Shown: piece after piece, positions 29,705 through 41,060 of the stretch
Position numbering within the stretch: the stretch's first letter is position 1
How the letters are laid out: every line of letters begins with the position of its first letter
NCBI GenBank assembly: GCA_022925895.1
Contig: JAKSYS010000433.1
Span: 1-53,271 of the forward strand
Source of the DNA: Fragilaria crotonensis
Taxonomy: Eukaryota; Bacillariophyta; Fragilariophyceae; Fragilariales; Fragilariaceae
DNA: 53,271 nt
Reading direction: 5' to 3'
Made by a program: the position numbers and the translations under genes
Notes under the pieces: generated by a model
Database searches by the model: none
Seen by the model: the letters and a program-made list of their open reading frames with translations, nothing else
What the model was told of the DNA's origin: nothing

Positions 29705-31770
29705 CGTGCTTGAGGTGGACCTGATGAGCTGGTCTACCGGTAGTCATTCGAAACACAAAGAAGTGCCCACTGATTTCATTCATTAGTGTGGCGAGTGACG
29801 ATTGACGATGTGTCACTTCATCTGCCGATAAATCCCTACATGACCACGTAAGTCGATTCGGCAAGGTGGTTATGACATAGGCTTCTCGTTATTTGGAGCG
29901 ATGTTTTATACCAGATTGGATGTGAGGAAGACATTTGTATTACTTAAGAAAACGCAATTGGATTGGTCAGCGTCAATGGGCCAATCAGGAAGAAAGAAAT
30001 CGCCACATCACTGTGTCTGACATGAACTGGTATGCATACAAACTACAAACTACAAGGCCACCTCTGCAAGTCACGGTTCACGACGCATTTTCAACTTGTA
30101 GATACAATATGCAGATGCCATATGCCCGCTGTGACTGTGACTACAATTTACCTGGTAGTCTTGCACCAGGCTTCCAGTACTGCGCAACGTTCTCGGCAGA
30201 CCCATCTGCATTAGGCATCTGCATTCTGTGTATAGGCAAGGTGTAACACATGGCAACTGGCAACATGGTTCGCGGTTCGCGTCATCCGATTACTACTATG
30301 TCATAGTAGTTCTACATGTAAAAACTGGACCTCGAATTTAACTGACAATCGTACTGGGGGGGACTGGAACCAGTACGCGTACTTCCGCAGTACTCCGAGC
30401 AGTTTCTTGTTCGAGGCTCTCCACCCGCACAAGGCAGAAACCCATCAGCTCGGTGCTCCCCCTCTTACACCAACTATCCGAAATGGGGGAGCGACATCAT
30501 CTGCGAGTCTAGGCACTGCTTCACAATATATCAAGACCAAGACGAGAACTCAAGGACTTCTACTTCTTCTCATTGCTGATAATAATATTTGATCACTCCG
30601 TCAAATATTTGATGCGGGACTACTCCGAGAACTGTTTGACCTCCATGATCCACACTGGACACTAAATACTTGTATAACCAAAACATGATATTACCACCTT
30701 ACTTCAAGTTCATGCAATTCAACACTAACATATCTGCACACTTTGTTGGCTTTGTACTTTCATCTGGTGGTGTGGGCAGATTGCAAATACTTGCTTGACT
30801 GCTCCATTCCGGCTTTTCTTGTGTGCTGAATTCACCTTAATAATTTGCCCACCCTTTGGGACCAGCAACATGAAATGCAGCCAACCCCTAGAAATAGATG
30901 GTGTCTGATTGTCTGATTTACTAGTACTAGTATATGGGGTGGGTAGTACGAGTTGATACATGCAGGCAAGCATGGTGGGAGGCTTTGGCAACAATCATAG
31001 AAATATTGGAAACACTTGGAGCGCCCCTTATGTTTATTTTTCAGCCTTCCTCTATGGGTCTAACAATCTGATCAAGAAGCACCAAGCATGTCAGTTTCAG
31101 TGAATGACTTGGGAACTTAAAGCAGCATTGACCGAGCCCCCGGCACAGTCATACGACTCTTCTTCAGAATTGTTGTATCACATGTTTGTCGCGCTCATTG
31201 TCCAATCCGCTGCGGCGTGGTGGTGGCTGAAGCCCAAATATAAATTCGAAGTTATTGATGGCATCAGTTCTAATCATGCAATGCTTGGCTTACTTGTCTA
31301 GTTGTCTCTCATTTTCAAGGAATTGTAACGATACATTGGATGTGTTGCTACTCAAGCTAAGCACAGAATCCACTACCATAGAGATGTTGGACGTCCAAAG
31401 TATGTATGATGAAAGTGCTTCAACAAGGCCAGCGGCGTGGATCGTGTTGTTACTGGCGAGATTGTCCGTGTGTGTGAGGGATGTGGGAGGTTCTGGTCAA
31501 TTTTTGTGCGCTTTTTCGTTTTTCTGTAATTTTTCGATAGTTTCAAGAAAAAAACGCAAGGGAATTAATAGGAATCTTCAGATTCCTTGTCATATGTCGC
31601 AGAAAGATATGGACGGTAATTCAAGTGGCAAAGATTGTGGTGGAGGTTGATTGGCGGATACTGCGTCACGCGTCACGCGTCACGCGTCACGCGTCACGCA
31701 TCACCGCGAAATTGACACTTGCAAAAAACTACGTCCACGTATTTTCCTGGAATACGAACCGTTCAACACC
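29705..31770. other. 2-kb spacer without a recognisable gene
   Basis: Both strands were read; no protein-like frame with an ATG and plausible composition was found. It holds a CTACCGGTAG palindrome at 29734-29743, a run of G at 30355-30363, and, just before the homoserine dehydrogenase gene, the heptamer array at 31663-31704. Confidence 0.4.
31663..31704. repeat. Heptamer array (GCGTCAC)x5 plus one variant
   Basis: Five perfect GCGTCAC units (31663-31697) and a GCATCAC unit end 67 nt before the homoserine dehydrogenase ATG. Each unit carries TGACGC on the minus strand, a half-site resembling bZIP-binding TGACG elements. A regulatory role is inferred. Confidence 0.85.
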
Positions 31771-33270
31771 ATGAGACTCGTTGCGCTGCTGAGCTTGACG
31801 CTAGCGTCAGCAACTGAGGCATTCGCTCCAATTGTAGCATCAAGGGTAAGTTATTGAGCAGACGCAACTCGGCTTCGATCCCCTCCATTCAAAATTGTCC
31901 GTTACTCAAACGAACTCTTCGTGTGTTTGCTTCAGACTCCCTCGTCCATCAGTCTAAATGCTGAATCCCTGACACTCGGTATCTTTGGTGGTGGAACTGT
32001 CGGTGGCGGTATTGTCGAGATCCTCAAAGCAAAGGAAGATATTTTCACCCAGATGACGGGGAAATCCTTGCATGTCAAGAAGATATGCGTTCGAGACGCC
32101 TCCAAGGAACGCGACTTTGTTGTGCCCGATGGTTGCGACATTGTCACCAACTATGATGATATCTTGAACGATGAATCCATCGACTTGGTTGTGGAAGTCA
32201 TGGGCGGAACCGAGGACGCAAAGGACGTTATCTATACTGCCCTCCAAAAGGGGAAGAACGTTGTTACTGCCAACAAGGCATTGATTGCAAAGCACTTGCC
32301 AGAAATCGAAGAGCTCCTGAACAAGATCAACGCGGGCAGGGAGGTACCAGTCGAATTCCGTTTCGAAGCAGCTGTCTGTGGAGGTATTCCAATTATTCGA
32401 TCTATGCAAACTGACTTTGTCGGAGATGAGATTACTATGATGTCCGGCATCATCAACGGATGCACCAATTTTATGCTGACTGGCATGGACCGAGACTCCA
32501 AGTCTTACGACGAAGCTCTGAAGGAGGCATCTGCTCTGGGCTACGCTGAAGCCGATCCCACTTTGGACGTCGGTGGTTTCGATGCTCGCAGTAAGTTGAA
32601 GATCTTGATGCGCTTAGCCTACGGCGTTGAAGTCAGCGAGGAAGAAATCTCGTGTCGTGGTATTACCGAGCTTACAAAGTTGGACTTCGACTACGCTAAA
32701 ATGATGGGAGGTACTGTCAAGTTGCTGGGTGTATCGAAAAAGATTGATGATAAGCGAGTGGCTGCCTTTGTCTCTCCTTGCTACGTCACTGCCGACGACT
32801 CCCTCGCCAACGTCAACGGCGCAACCAATGCAGTAGAAGTGATTTCATCCAATTTGCAATCCTCCACCTACATTGGCCAGGGCGCCGGTCGCTTTCCTAC
32901 TGCCAACAGTTGCGTGAATGACATTATCTCGTTGGCAAAGGGTGATACCAACTCCATGCCATTCAACCCCGCAGCACCCAACAAGATCTTTGTCAACAAC
33001 TACGACTCCGTCTTTTACGTTCGTCTTCGATACCGTGATGGTCTTGGTATTACACGTCAATGCGGCGAGATTTGCGAAAAATACGGTGTTTCGATCCATT
33101 CGTTGTTGCAGAACCCCACCGACAACAAATCTGATGCCGCCTTTGTTATCATTACTGAAAAGGTTGCCCTCTCGAGCATTAAGAAGGTGTGCAATGATTT
33201 AGAAGCATTGGATTGGTGCCGTGGTCCAGCCTTCTACATGCCGGTCTTACGCGAAAATTGGGTTCGGTAA
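31771..33270 (+). CDS. Plastid homoserine dehydrogenase, monofunctional
   Basis: Exons 31771-31845 and 31936-33270 (intron 90 nt, GTAAGT...TTCAG, phase 0) give 469 residues. Exon 1 is a bipartite plastid presequence: signal peptide MRLVALLSLTLASATEAFAP with the F of the ASAFAP-like site. Exon 2 carries the NAD(P)-binding GIFGGGTVGGG, then NVVTANKALIAKH, the catalytic stretch VCGGIPIIRSMQTDFVGD, GIINGCTNFMLTGM, and SALGYAEADPTLDVGGFDAR, all classic homoserine dehydrogenase motifs. A C-terminal ACT-type domain (DGLGITRQCGEICEKYGVSI) suggests allosteric control by an amino acid. The enzyme reduces aspartate semialdehyde to homoserine for threonine, methionine and isoleucine synthesis. It lacks the aspartokinase domain found in plant and enterobacterial fusions. 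Confidence 0.96.
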
Positions 33271-34187
33271 ACCGAAATGCCTCTATAGAGTAAGCAGAGC
33301 GGTTGATGCAACTGCTAGCAAGTCTACCTCCCCATTAAGTCTGGTAGTATTCTCGTTTGCTTTCGCTACCCATTATTTGAGACATACAAGAAATATAATA
33401 AATATTAATATAACTACTAGCTAGTAGAGGAGCACCATAGGCACTGTTTCAATTCATAATGTCATCATGTGTTGCAGACAGGTGTGTGGTTGTTAGTCTT
33501 GGATGTGGAGATGTATGGTAGTCAATCTTGGATGTGGCAACTCTACCATCTCTAGCTGCTACTACTAGTAGAGTTGTATTTGTACAAGAAATCTACGACT
33601 ACTAGTAGCAGAGTGAGCAATACCTGGATGACCTATTGGAGATCAGAGCGCTGTACATAAAAAATCAGGAAAAGCACGACCACGACTCGCGCTGTCGTGC
33701 CACGCAATGTTTCGATTTTCTGGGCACTTCTTCGTACAGCAAAAAAAATTACCTGTCAACGGTTGCTTTGCTTTACATGAGTGAATTTCGTGACTGTCCG
33801 GTTTGGTGCTTACTCGTATGGTAGTTACAGGCACTGCACTGCCAGTGCGTGTAACGTGTTACGATTAATCGCGAATCGCGACGACGCAAAAAGACCGTAG
33901 GCCATAGGCATTGTTGTTGTGCAAAGCGGTTTGTTTAGCCCTTTCTCGACCAGACGACAATAGTAATCCATCATCCTGTTCGGAGCATAAATTAGTTGAA
34001 CGTCGAGTGCCTTGGTGTATTATTACCCTATTCGACTCCTCAAAGGGGCTTCTGTACCACATTCGTCACACTTGTACTTTTCGACCATCGGTCTCGCCGC
34101 TCGTACATTTCGGTCGTGTCTGACTCAATTCTTTGACAGTGGCAGCAATTTTGTCTCGATCCGACACCAAGGACGAAGATTTCTGTC
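33271..34187. other. Spacer with TACTAGTAG-type repeats
   Basis: About 920 nt. CTACTACTAGTAGAG-like palindromic strings lie near 33415-33430 and 33555-33612. No gene was recognised. Confidence 0.4.
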
Positions 34188-36452
34188 ATGGAAGATGTGG
34201 ACCAAGTCAAGCTTGCTCGCATGCTGCGAGAGTGTGCTGTGTTCGTCGAGCGCAATGATTTTCACACTGCCATGTTTCAAGTTCTGTCGGATTTGAGCAC
34301 CTACGTTGCCAAACATCAGAACAATGCCAACAATACCAGTAGCAAAGGACGCGAAGTTCAGAGATCCAACCCCTTGAGCGCCGGCTTTAGTGGCATTACG
34401 AATGCAATTGGAAAAATTGGACTTATGGAAATGGAAAAAGGAAAAGCAAGTTCAACCAAGAACGCAGATCGAGCGAGAGCCGACTTGCAAGAACTTCAGT
34501 CTGGATCTGGTAGTGGTAGCGTTGATAGCGGAGGCGCAACCGCAGATCGATCTTCCTTTCCAGTCCGACCTGGTAAGCCAGCCTTTCAACGTCCTTCCAA
34601 CCCAGAATCGGCACTGATTGCCAGTGGTTGGATAGCACAGCAGAGACGCAGCAAGTTGCGGGTGGTTTGGAAGGATATTTTGGCGACACTTGTTGAAGCA
34701 CGTAAACCAACGGAAGAAACGACACTGTGGATTCAACGAGAAATTGCCAACAACGTGACCGGGAAGAGAGAATTGGAAGCATTGCATAAAATACCAATCA
34801 AGTGGGTGCAGGAAGTGCTCTACTTGGATTTTTATGGCGATTATCGATTTTCAGTCAAAGTGTACAATATCTCGGACGAATTCGTCTTCCGATGCGCCGA
34901 TAGAGGGTCGGCACAAGATTGGGTGGTCACCTTGCGGTCCGTAAAAGAAGAAAATCCGAGGAAACAGCAGGAGTTACGGGATGCCGCCGCTGCAGCTGCG
35001 AACACCTCGGCACATGCAGTTCAGGCCGACGCGGCGGCCAGCATCTCGTCCGACGTCCCAGCGTTTGCCATTCCGGCAACAATCAAGGATTCTCCAGTTA
35101 ACGAACATGGCGTTCGCGACGGCACTGAACAGGCTGTGCCTCGCATGACGGTAAAGGAGATGCAAGCCATTGCTCATGGAGCTGGTGTCAACACGCATGG
35201 CATGGAACGACCCGACCTGGAACGAGTCGTTGCCAGGGTTCTCGGTAAAGGAAGCGTTGCAAACGGGTATGATCCGTTAGATAAAGTCCAGGTTGATGCT
35301 GCGCGGCGACGCGAAGAGGCTGAACGCCTTGAACAGATGCGACGTGTCGCGGAAAGCGAAGCCTCGGCACAGGCAGCTTTGGCTGCGGCGGCCGCGGCCC
35401 TAGCTGATGCGGGCGTTGACGATGAAAAACGTCGTCATCTGGAGGAAATGCAAGCCCAGCGCGTGGCAGAGGCTCGGCGTAAGGCGGCAGAGGAAGACGA
35501 GAAACGCCGACAATTAGAGGAAGCGCAAGCCCAGCGCGTGGCAGAGGCTCGGCGCAAGGCAGCAGAGGAAGAGGAGAAACGCCAGGCGGCAATTTTGGAA
35601 GAGCAAAGGCGACAAGCTGCATTGGCCGAAGAACGACGTATTGCCGAGGAACAAATGAAAATCGCAGAAGAGCAGAGACGCCAGGCAGCAGCCGCGGAGG
35701 AACAAAGGCGCCGCCTGGCAGAACAGGAGCACATGAGGCGGCAAGAAGAGGAGAGGATTAGAGCTCAGCAACAGTACCAACAAGCGCAGCAGCAGTGGCA
35801 GGCGCAGCAAGCGGCGCAACAGCAGTGGCAGGCACAGCAGGCAGCTGCCGCCGCTGCGCAACAACGCGCCCAGGCTGCTCAAGCTGCTCAATGGCAACAG
35901 TGGCAGCAGCAACAACAGCAGCAGCAACAACAACAACAACAGCAAAAACAGAGCCAGCAACAGCAACAGTCTTTCCCTCAGCACCCACAGCGTCCATCTG
36001 AACCCCCCGCTTCAAGCGCAGATATGAAGTACACTAAAATGGCCGAGGAAAGCAAAGGAGGTGAAGCTGTGACGATTAATGCCGTGAAGCGAAGCATACT
36101 GACTCATTGGGCTCTGCAGCCACCAAATCTGCAGCATCTTCGGTCTATATCAGATTTGTTGATAACAATTCATTCTGTTTTTCCTCCAGCCTTTGGCGTG
36201 CCTGGCCACGATCATTTCAAAAAGTGGACACCCATTACTCGTCAAGAGTTGATTCCGGTCGGCGCAGTTCCTGATGTCGAGAAGCTGAACAAGGCCGTTA
36301 AAAAGCTACGGTTCTTCCTGCATCCAGACAAGTTACCACGAGACCTGAATGAGGAGCAACAGTTCATGTGCAGAATGCTGTGGGATGTCTCGTCCGACGC
36401 GTGGGAGGAGTTCAAGAAGAGGCACGAAGAGTTGGATTGGATGCAAAAGTGA
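34188..36452 (+). CDS. PH domain, coiled-coil/poly-Q, J-like protein
   Basis: A 754-residue single-exon gene from the ATG at 34188. Residues 1-80: a helical N-terminal module (VKLARMLRECAVFVERNDFH). Residues ~143-255: a PH domain (SALIASGWIAQQRRSKLRVV to RGSAQDWVVTLRS, with the closing Trp helix). Residues ~320-355: a SAP-like helical segment (MTVKEMQAIAHGAGVNTHGM). Residues ~370-590: a charged coiled coil with two near-identical 25-residue units (DEKRRxLEExQAQRVAEARR at about 35423 and 35501) running into Gln-rich and poly-Q sequence (35760-35970). Residues ~620-754: a J-like helical domain with HPD at residues 712-714 (KLRFFLHPDKLPRDL) and a terminal helix. The last part resembles auxilin-type J domains that recruit Hsp70, and the PH domain suggests membrane phosphoinositide binding. 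The combined architecture is unusual. Confidence 0.88.
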   Translation: MEDVDQVKLARMLRECAVFVERNDFHTAMFQVLSDLSTYVAKHQNNANNTSSKGREVQRSNPLSAGFSGITNAIGKIGLMEMEKGKASSTKNADRARADLQELQSGSGSGSVDSGGATADRSSFPVRPGKPAFQRPSNPESALIASGWIAQQRRSKLRVVWKDILATLVEARKPTEETTLWIQREIANNVTGKRELEALHKIPIKWVQEVLYLDFYGDYRFSVKVYNISDEFVFRCADRGSAQDWVVTLRSVKEENPRKQQELRDAAAAAANTSAHAVQADAAASISSDVPAFAIPATIKDSPVNEHGVRDGTEQAVPRMTVKEMQAIAHGAGVNTHGMERPDLERVVARVLGKGSVANGYDPLDKVQVDAARRREEAERLEQMRRVAESEASAQAALAAAAAALADAGVDDEKRRHLEEMQAQRVAEARRKAAEEDEKRRQLEEAQAQRVAEARRKAAEEEEKRQAAILEEQRRQAALAEERRIAEEQMKIAEEQRRQAAAAEEQRRRLAEQEHMRRQEEERIRAQQQYQQAQQQWQAQQAAQQQWQAQQAAAAAAQQRAQAAQAAQWQQWQQQQQQQQQQQQQQKQSQQQQQSFPQHPQRPSEPPASSADMKYTKMAEESKGGEAVTINAVKRSILTHWALQPPNLQHLRSISDLLITIHSVFPPAFGVPGHDHFKKWTPITRQELIPVGAVPDVEKLNKAVKKLRFFLHPDKLPRDLNEEQQFMCRMLWDVSSDAWEEFKKRHEELDWMQK

Positions 36453-36517
36453 AACGTATTCTGTTTAGTGTCCTGTTGACATGATAATCCTATTATTGTT
36501 TGATACGTAGTAGCCAA

Positions 36518-38359
36518 TTACAATTTGAGCCAAACGCCGGACGTGCATTTGAAACCCGACCCAAAGGCAACCTGCAAGACTCGGTCTCCTTTCTTCAGCG
36601 GGTTCGTTTTTTGATGTTCATGAATGTACTCCAGCTCGTACCAGATCGATGACGAACTTGTGTTTCCATAGTTCAACAACGCCATACGCGATGGCTCCGT
36701 GTGGTAAAGCTCTAATTTCATATTCTTTTCGATACCTGAAAGATTTGAGGAAAGACGGTTAGGATATTTGATTGCACAAGATACACGAGGAAGTAGATGT
36801 CCATTACTCGAAACACCTTGACAACGTACCATCAATAACCGCCCGTCCACCAGCGTGGATGCAAAAGTGGTCAATACCAGTCTTAAAATCAGGAACATAT
36901 GGCTTCACAATTGGAATCTTCTTGGACAAATCATCCATCTTGTTCGCTCTGAGCGTTCGAGTCGCGAATTTGCATATAAATCGCGCCACGAGGGAAACGA
37001 CAACCTTCAGTTGCTCGGTCAGAGGTAGGACTAGCGGTCCCAGCATGGTGAAGTTCTTTTCCATGCACTTTCCAGCAACCTTGACAATTTCCTTGGAGAG
37101 GCGTACTCCGCGTTCCCCAGCAGCATCTTCGGTTTCGTAGACACATTCGTAGGATTCAGGACCTGTACCTTGGACGCGCACGGTGTGCAAGAGTTTGTAC
37201 CACGCACGGCGACCATCATACCAGCTGTTGGACAAGACCATGGCGGCGCCGCCGCATCGGAAGAGAGTATTTTGAATTAAGAAACCACGGTCGTTTCCGT
37301 GGTAGAGGTTAGGGGTGATAATTTCGGTCGACACCACCAAGGCTTTGCCGCCGCGAAAACCGCGTTTGGCCTGCAAGAGCTGTTTCGCGAGATCGATACT
37401 AATGAGCGACGCACTGCAACCCATACCGCCGAGATTAAAGGTAGTGAGATCAGAGCGCATGCCAAATTTTGATGCAACCATGGCGCAAAGGGAAGGCGTT
37501 GGGGAGAATAGGGAACAGTTGATTACAAGAACATCAATTTCTTTGGGATCAACCTTAGCCTTCCTCAAAGCCTGTTCTACGACATCAAAAAGAACAATCT
37601 CGGCTTCCTTGCGACTTGCCTCAATAGATCTATCTGCCTTTTCGCCTTTAAGAGTTCTGGTAATACCTGGTGGCCACGCCGTTGCTTGGCCGGTTCCAGA
37701 TTGCTGAAGGATTCTCCTCATGAAATCGATAGATTCTTCCGTAAAACAACCTTGATTTTTCATCATTTGAACAATCTCATCCTGAGAGCATTTCCACGAC
37801 TCTGGTGCTTTAAATGTGGCGAATGATAGTAAGTAAATTGGGTTGTCCGTGCGGATGAACCATGCGACGATACACAGCACCAACGCGGTCGTCTTGACAG
37901 CGGGAGAAAACATATCAAAGCCATCGGCTTCGTATAGGGAGTTGAAGAAACCCACAATCAAATCCTTTGTCGCGAGGGCAACTGCTGTGACAGTTTCCAT
38001 AGAAAATTCACCAGGGGTGAGGTCTGTGACCACCTGGTGCACAATCTGAGCAATGAGAACCACAATACCCAAAATCATGAGTTCAGGAACGTGTGTTCCA
38101 AGAACATGAGTCCAGTTAATCATCCTGTTGCAGAGGCGGACAGAGGCGTGAGCAAACGACACATGCCATGTTCGAAAGCTTTCAACTTCCAGCCATTGCA
38201 CTTCTTTGGCTAAGCCTTTACAACTTACCCGATAAGATTGGAGCGGCGGACCCTGTAGCTTCGTGCCGTACTCTCTCCCGCAACGCTCATATCCGATTCA
38301 GAACCAACTCGCCGCATACTAGAGGCTTCAGTTCGCGTTCTATCAGCTTCGGGTGCCAT
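36518..38359 (-). CDS. 3-ketoacyl-CoA synthase, FAE1/KCS type
   Basis: Exons 38359-38229, 38124-36830 and 36735-36518, with introns of 104 nt (GTAAGT...AACAG) and 94 nt (GTACGT...TTCAG), give 547 residues. Exon 1 (ATG 38359) adds a soluble Ser/Arg-rich N-terminus. Two hydrophobic segments follow (PELMILGIVVLIAQIV and VKTTALVLCIVAWF), as in ER-resident KCS. Catalytic features are present: Cys in LGGMGCSASLISIDLA, His in HAGGRAVID and Asn in GNTSSSSIWYELEY, plus NLYHGNDRGFLIQNTLFR and FGSGFKCTS. The second splice rejoins HAGGRAVIDG to IEKNMKLELYHTEPS, in line with the family. It condenses malonyl-CoA with acyl-CoA in very-long-chain fatty acid elongation. It is convergent with the PH/J-like gene, 65 nt apart. 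Confidence 0.95.
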
Positions 38360-38713
38360 ATTGCTGTGGCAAGATTGTGCAATCGATTCTATGGGAGAGG
38401 GATCCAAGCAATGAGCAACTAATCAAAAATACGTGAACTCACTTCACTGTGAGAGTGAGAGTCGAATTTTCCTGATCTTAAAAATGTCGACGTCTGTGCT
38501 CCATGATGTCTCAAAACTCGATCGTTCACGTCATCGAATCAAGCCAATATATTTATTGGTGTACGTCGTACCAAAGGGTCTACTGTACGTACCTGGTACT
38601 CCACTTCTCAAAGTACGAGACACGTACTTGCAAATAACCAAGATCCGTCAATCGAAGAGCCGAAAATGGGAAGGCGCCATACGTATTTTTTCATGAACGA
38701 ACAAGCTGTTCTC

Positions 38714-38741
38714 GGAGTACGGAGTACGGAGTACGGAGTAC
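38714..38741. repeat. Heptamer array (CGGAGTA)x4
   Basis: Four perfect units, directly followed by GTAC-rich palindromic sequence. Confidence 0.9.
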
Positions 38742-38996
38742 AGAAGTACTCTGTACAGGTACCAGTACCATACCGTAGGGAACTGTACACTGTATACAGT
38801 ACAACTGTTCTACATTCTACGGTACGTGTACTGGACTTCGGAGTAATCCAGTTCTGGGCGTATGGTACAAGTACTACTAGTACTTGTTCATCTTGTACAC
38901 TACTAGTACCGTAGAACCAGCGACAATCCGTCTGTTAGTTCGATGAGACGATCTCCCGGGTTCCCGCCTAATCTTCCCAAAGCAAACTTGCGATAC

Positions 38997-39238
38997 GGCG
39001 CCTAAAATAAACGGTTTTTTGCCTGTATGCCTATTCGGAAGTTGAGTTTTGCCTAAAAGAAGCACTTTTTGCTCATTAAATTGCTCCCCGTACCAGTCAA
39101 CAGTAAGTTAGTAGACAGCTCATGTATGATTTCTCCGTAGAAATGGTCTTAACTCGTAAAATGCCTAAAATAGGCGGCCATAATCTCATTCGCGGCGCCT
39201 AAAAGAAGCTCTTTTAGGAACGTAAGGCGATCGCCTTA
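38997..39238. repeat. Hairpin block with GGCGCCTAAAA direct repeats
   Basis: GGCGCCTAAAA occurs at 38997-39007 and 39194-39204. The second copy enters a hairpin: CCTAAAAGA (39198-39206), loop AGC, TCTTTTAGG (39210-39218). A perfect 16-nt palindrome TAAGGCGATCGCCTTA follows at 39223-39238. Related CCTAAAA strings lie between (39054, 39162). This may be a small non-autonomous mobile element, but clear termini are not seen. Confidence 0.6.
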
Positions 39239-39730
39239 TTAAACCATGCCTGGTTATATCTCATCAACTGATGTAGGCCAATTGAAGCAGAACGGAAACA
39301 ACGAGTGCATGCAATACAACGCATTAAATGAACTCCGCGAACTCATGAAGCAGACTAGACAGGGTATTTCAACTGGACTGCGAGTAACCGATTGAAACAT
39401 TTTTGGACCTATACTCATACTGAACAAAATTACGCGGACAATTTGCTTTCACACGTCCTGCAAAATGGTAACGTATAAAAGGCAACATACTATAAGGATG
39501 AATACGAACCTTTACAAATTGGTGTCCGATCTAGTCAATACTCGTACCTCCCTCCCTTCTGGGGCGCCACTTCCTTTGTTGGCTGAAAGATTCCGGCATT
39601 CCATTATTTTATATAAACGAAGACAAAACCGCGCCGAGTGAAATGAAATGCCACAGCACCATGCAGTATCCGTTTAGATGAAAGTGGGTCGATTGCACAA
39701 ATACATAGTCCTGGAATTTCGGCAGTCAGT

Positions 39731-41060
39731 TCAGTCCTTCGTTGAATCTTCGTCGAACCCGCTTCGAAAAGACATGTGCATCATACTGGTCTCTAACCCC
39801 ACACTCCCAAGAGAACTGGCAACACTCATATCGAATTTTGAGGCTGCTTTTTTCTTGTGATCTAATTCATTGGCGAAATTCGCGGGCGGCAATTTCCTGC
39901 TGTTGTCGATCCTGGGGTAGACCGATGGGGCATCTTCCGATATTCGCATTGAGTCTTCAAAGACAGCGCTCAGATTGCTGGCATCCGTCATATCCCCAAT
40001 TGAGAAACTCATGGCTGATAGATGTTGTGATGAATTTTCCATTTTCCTCGTTGGCTTCTCTGCTGATACCTTTTCCTTGGTGAAGACATTGTCAAAGGTC
40101 AATGAGTCGTCACGTTGAATACCACGACGCATTGGTGCCGGAGCTGCCCCGTCTACTGCTATAGTTAGTTGAGCGTTCGGATTGATTGGGGTAGGCTCCA
40201 AGTGGACTGACTCATAGACTGATTCAGGATACCCTGCCCTTGATAGGGCTGAATACCCCCCTCCAGATTGGCGAAGGCCGGCCAGCTGAGTTGTTCCCGG
40301 AGGAATTGACATCGTCCCTGGAATAACACGATTATCTTGCATATGTAAGACACCACCCATTTGCATCATACCAGACGAATGTATCATGCTAGGCGACAAC
40401 AAGTTCAAGTCACCTTGCCCTTGCTGTCCCATTGATGATCCAAAACTAGATGATATGAAATTAGGAGTCTCGCCTCTACCGAATCCCGACGGTCCACCAT
40501 ACTCCTAAAGAAACATGACATTCAGGTATGTTAGAATGAATTTGCTTGCATTAATTCAATAACAACGACGACGACCAATTCTGAGGAAGAAAAAAATGCG
40601 GATCTGCGTTTTCAAAAGTGAAGCAGATGTTCGGATGCCTGAGAAGTTTTGTACGCACCTCGTGTACTGAGAGAGGCGTAGAATCCACCTCCTCTTCGTC
40701 GCCTGGGGACATGTCCTTCAGCAACTCTGGTGCCCCTTCTCGCAATGCTTGCCGAGTCTTATCCAACGCTTTCTTGTCACCGATGTCATACCAGAGCTTG
40801 GTATCATTGTCTTGTTTCAAAAACCGACCAGGGGGGTCTCGTTTTCCAATTTCGTCTACAATCATCCGTGAAAATTTGCCCTTACGAGCCTTTGGGCACG
40901 CTACATAAGCTACTTTATGTTGACGAACAAGTTCTCTGAAGTATTCATTTCCCGGATGGTAATTCACAAAGTTACCTCGTCCTGAAAGCACATCATGATC
41001 GTGAGGATATATGATTGAGCCATCTTGTTGTTTGCTTTGGTCGCCAGTTCCTTCGGACAT
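39731..41060 (-). CDS. DUF6824 diatom protein, possible nuclear factor
   Basis: Exons 41060-40659 and 40504-39731 (intron 154 nt, GTGCGT...TTTAG, phase 0) give 391 residues. The DUF6824 domain fills residues ~18-110: HDVLSGRGNFVNYHPGNEYF, KVAYVACPKARKGKFSRMIV, DPPGRFLKQ and LWYDIGDKKALDKTRQALRE. This domain is greatly expanded in diatoms and is often found in proteins thought to act in the nucleus; its biochemical role is not established. The C-terminal ~250 residues are low-complexity, rich in Ser, Gly, Met and Gln (for example MGQQGQGDLNLLSPSM), with phosphorylation-prone Ser stretches. It is divergent from the plastid IF-3 gene, 663 nt apart. Confidence 0.9.

Larger units (their letters stand above)
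38360..39730. other. 1.4-kb spacer with heptamer array and hairpins
   Basis: No gene was recognised. It holds the CGGAGTA array (38714-38741), dense GTAC palindromes (38750-38915) and a hairpin-rich block (38997-39238). Confidence 0.5.

Noticed and set aside
29935-30246. 103-codon open frame
   Set aside because: No ATG start and a composition typical of chance spacer translation.
30355-30363. G-run as a possible quadruplex
   Set aside because: A single run of G with no further G-tracts nearby.
35514-35984. Leu-rich 156-codon antisense frame
   Set aside because: It is the reverse complement of the Gln-rich coiled coil; the poly-Leu is an artefact of CAG codons.
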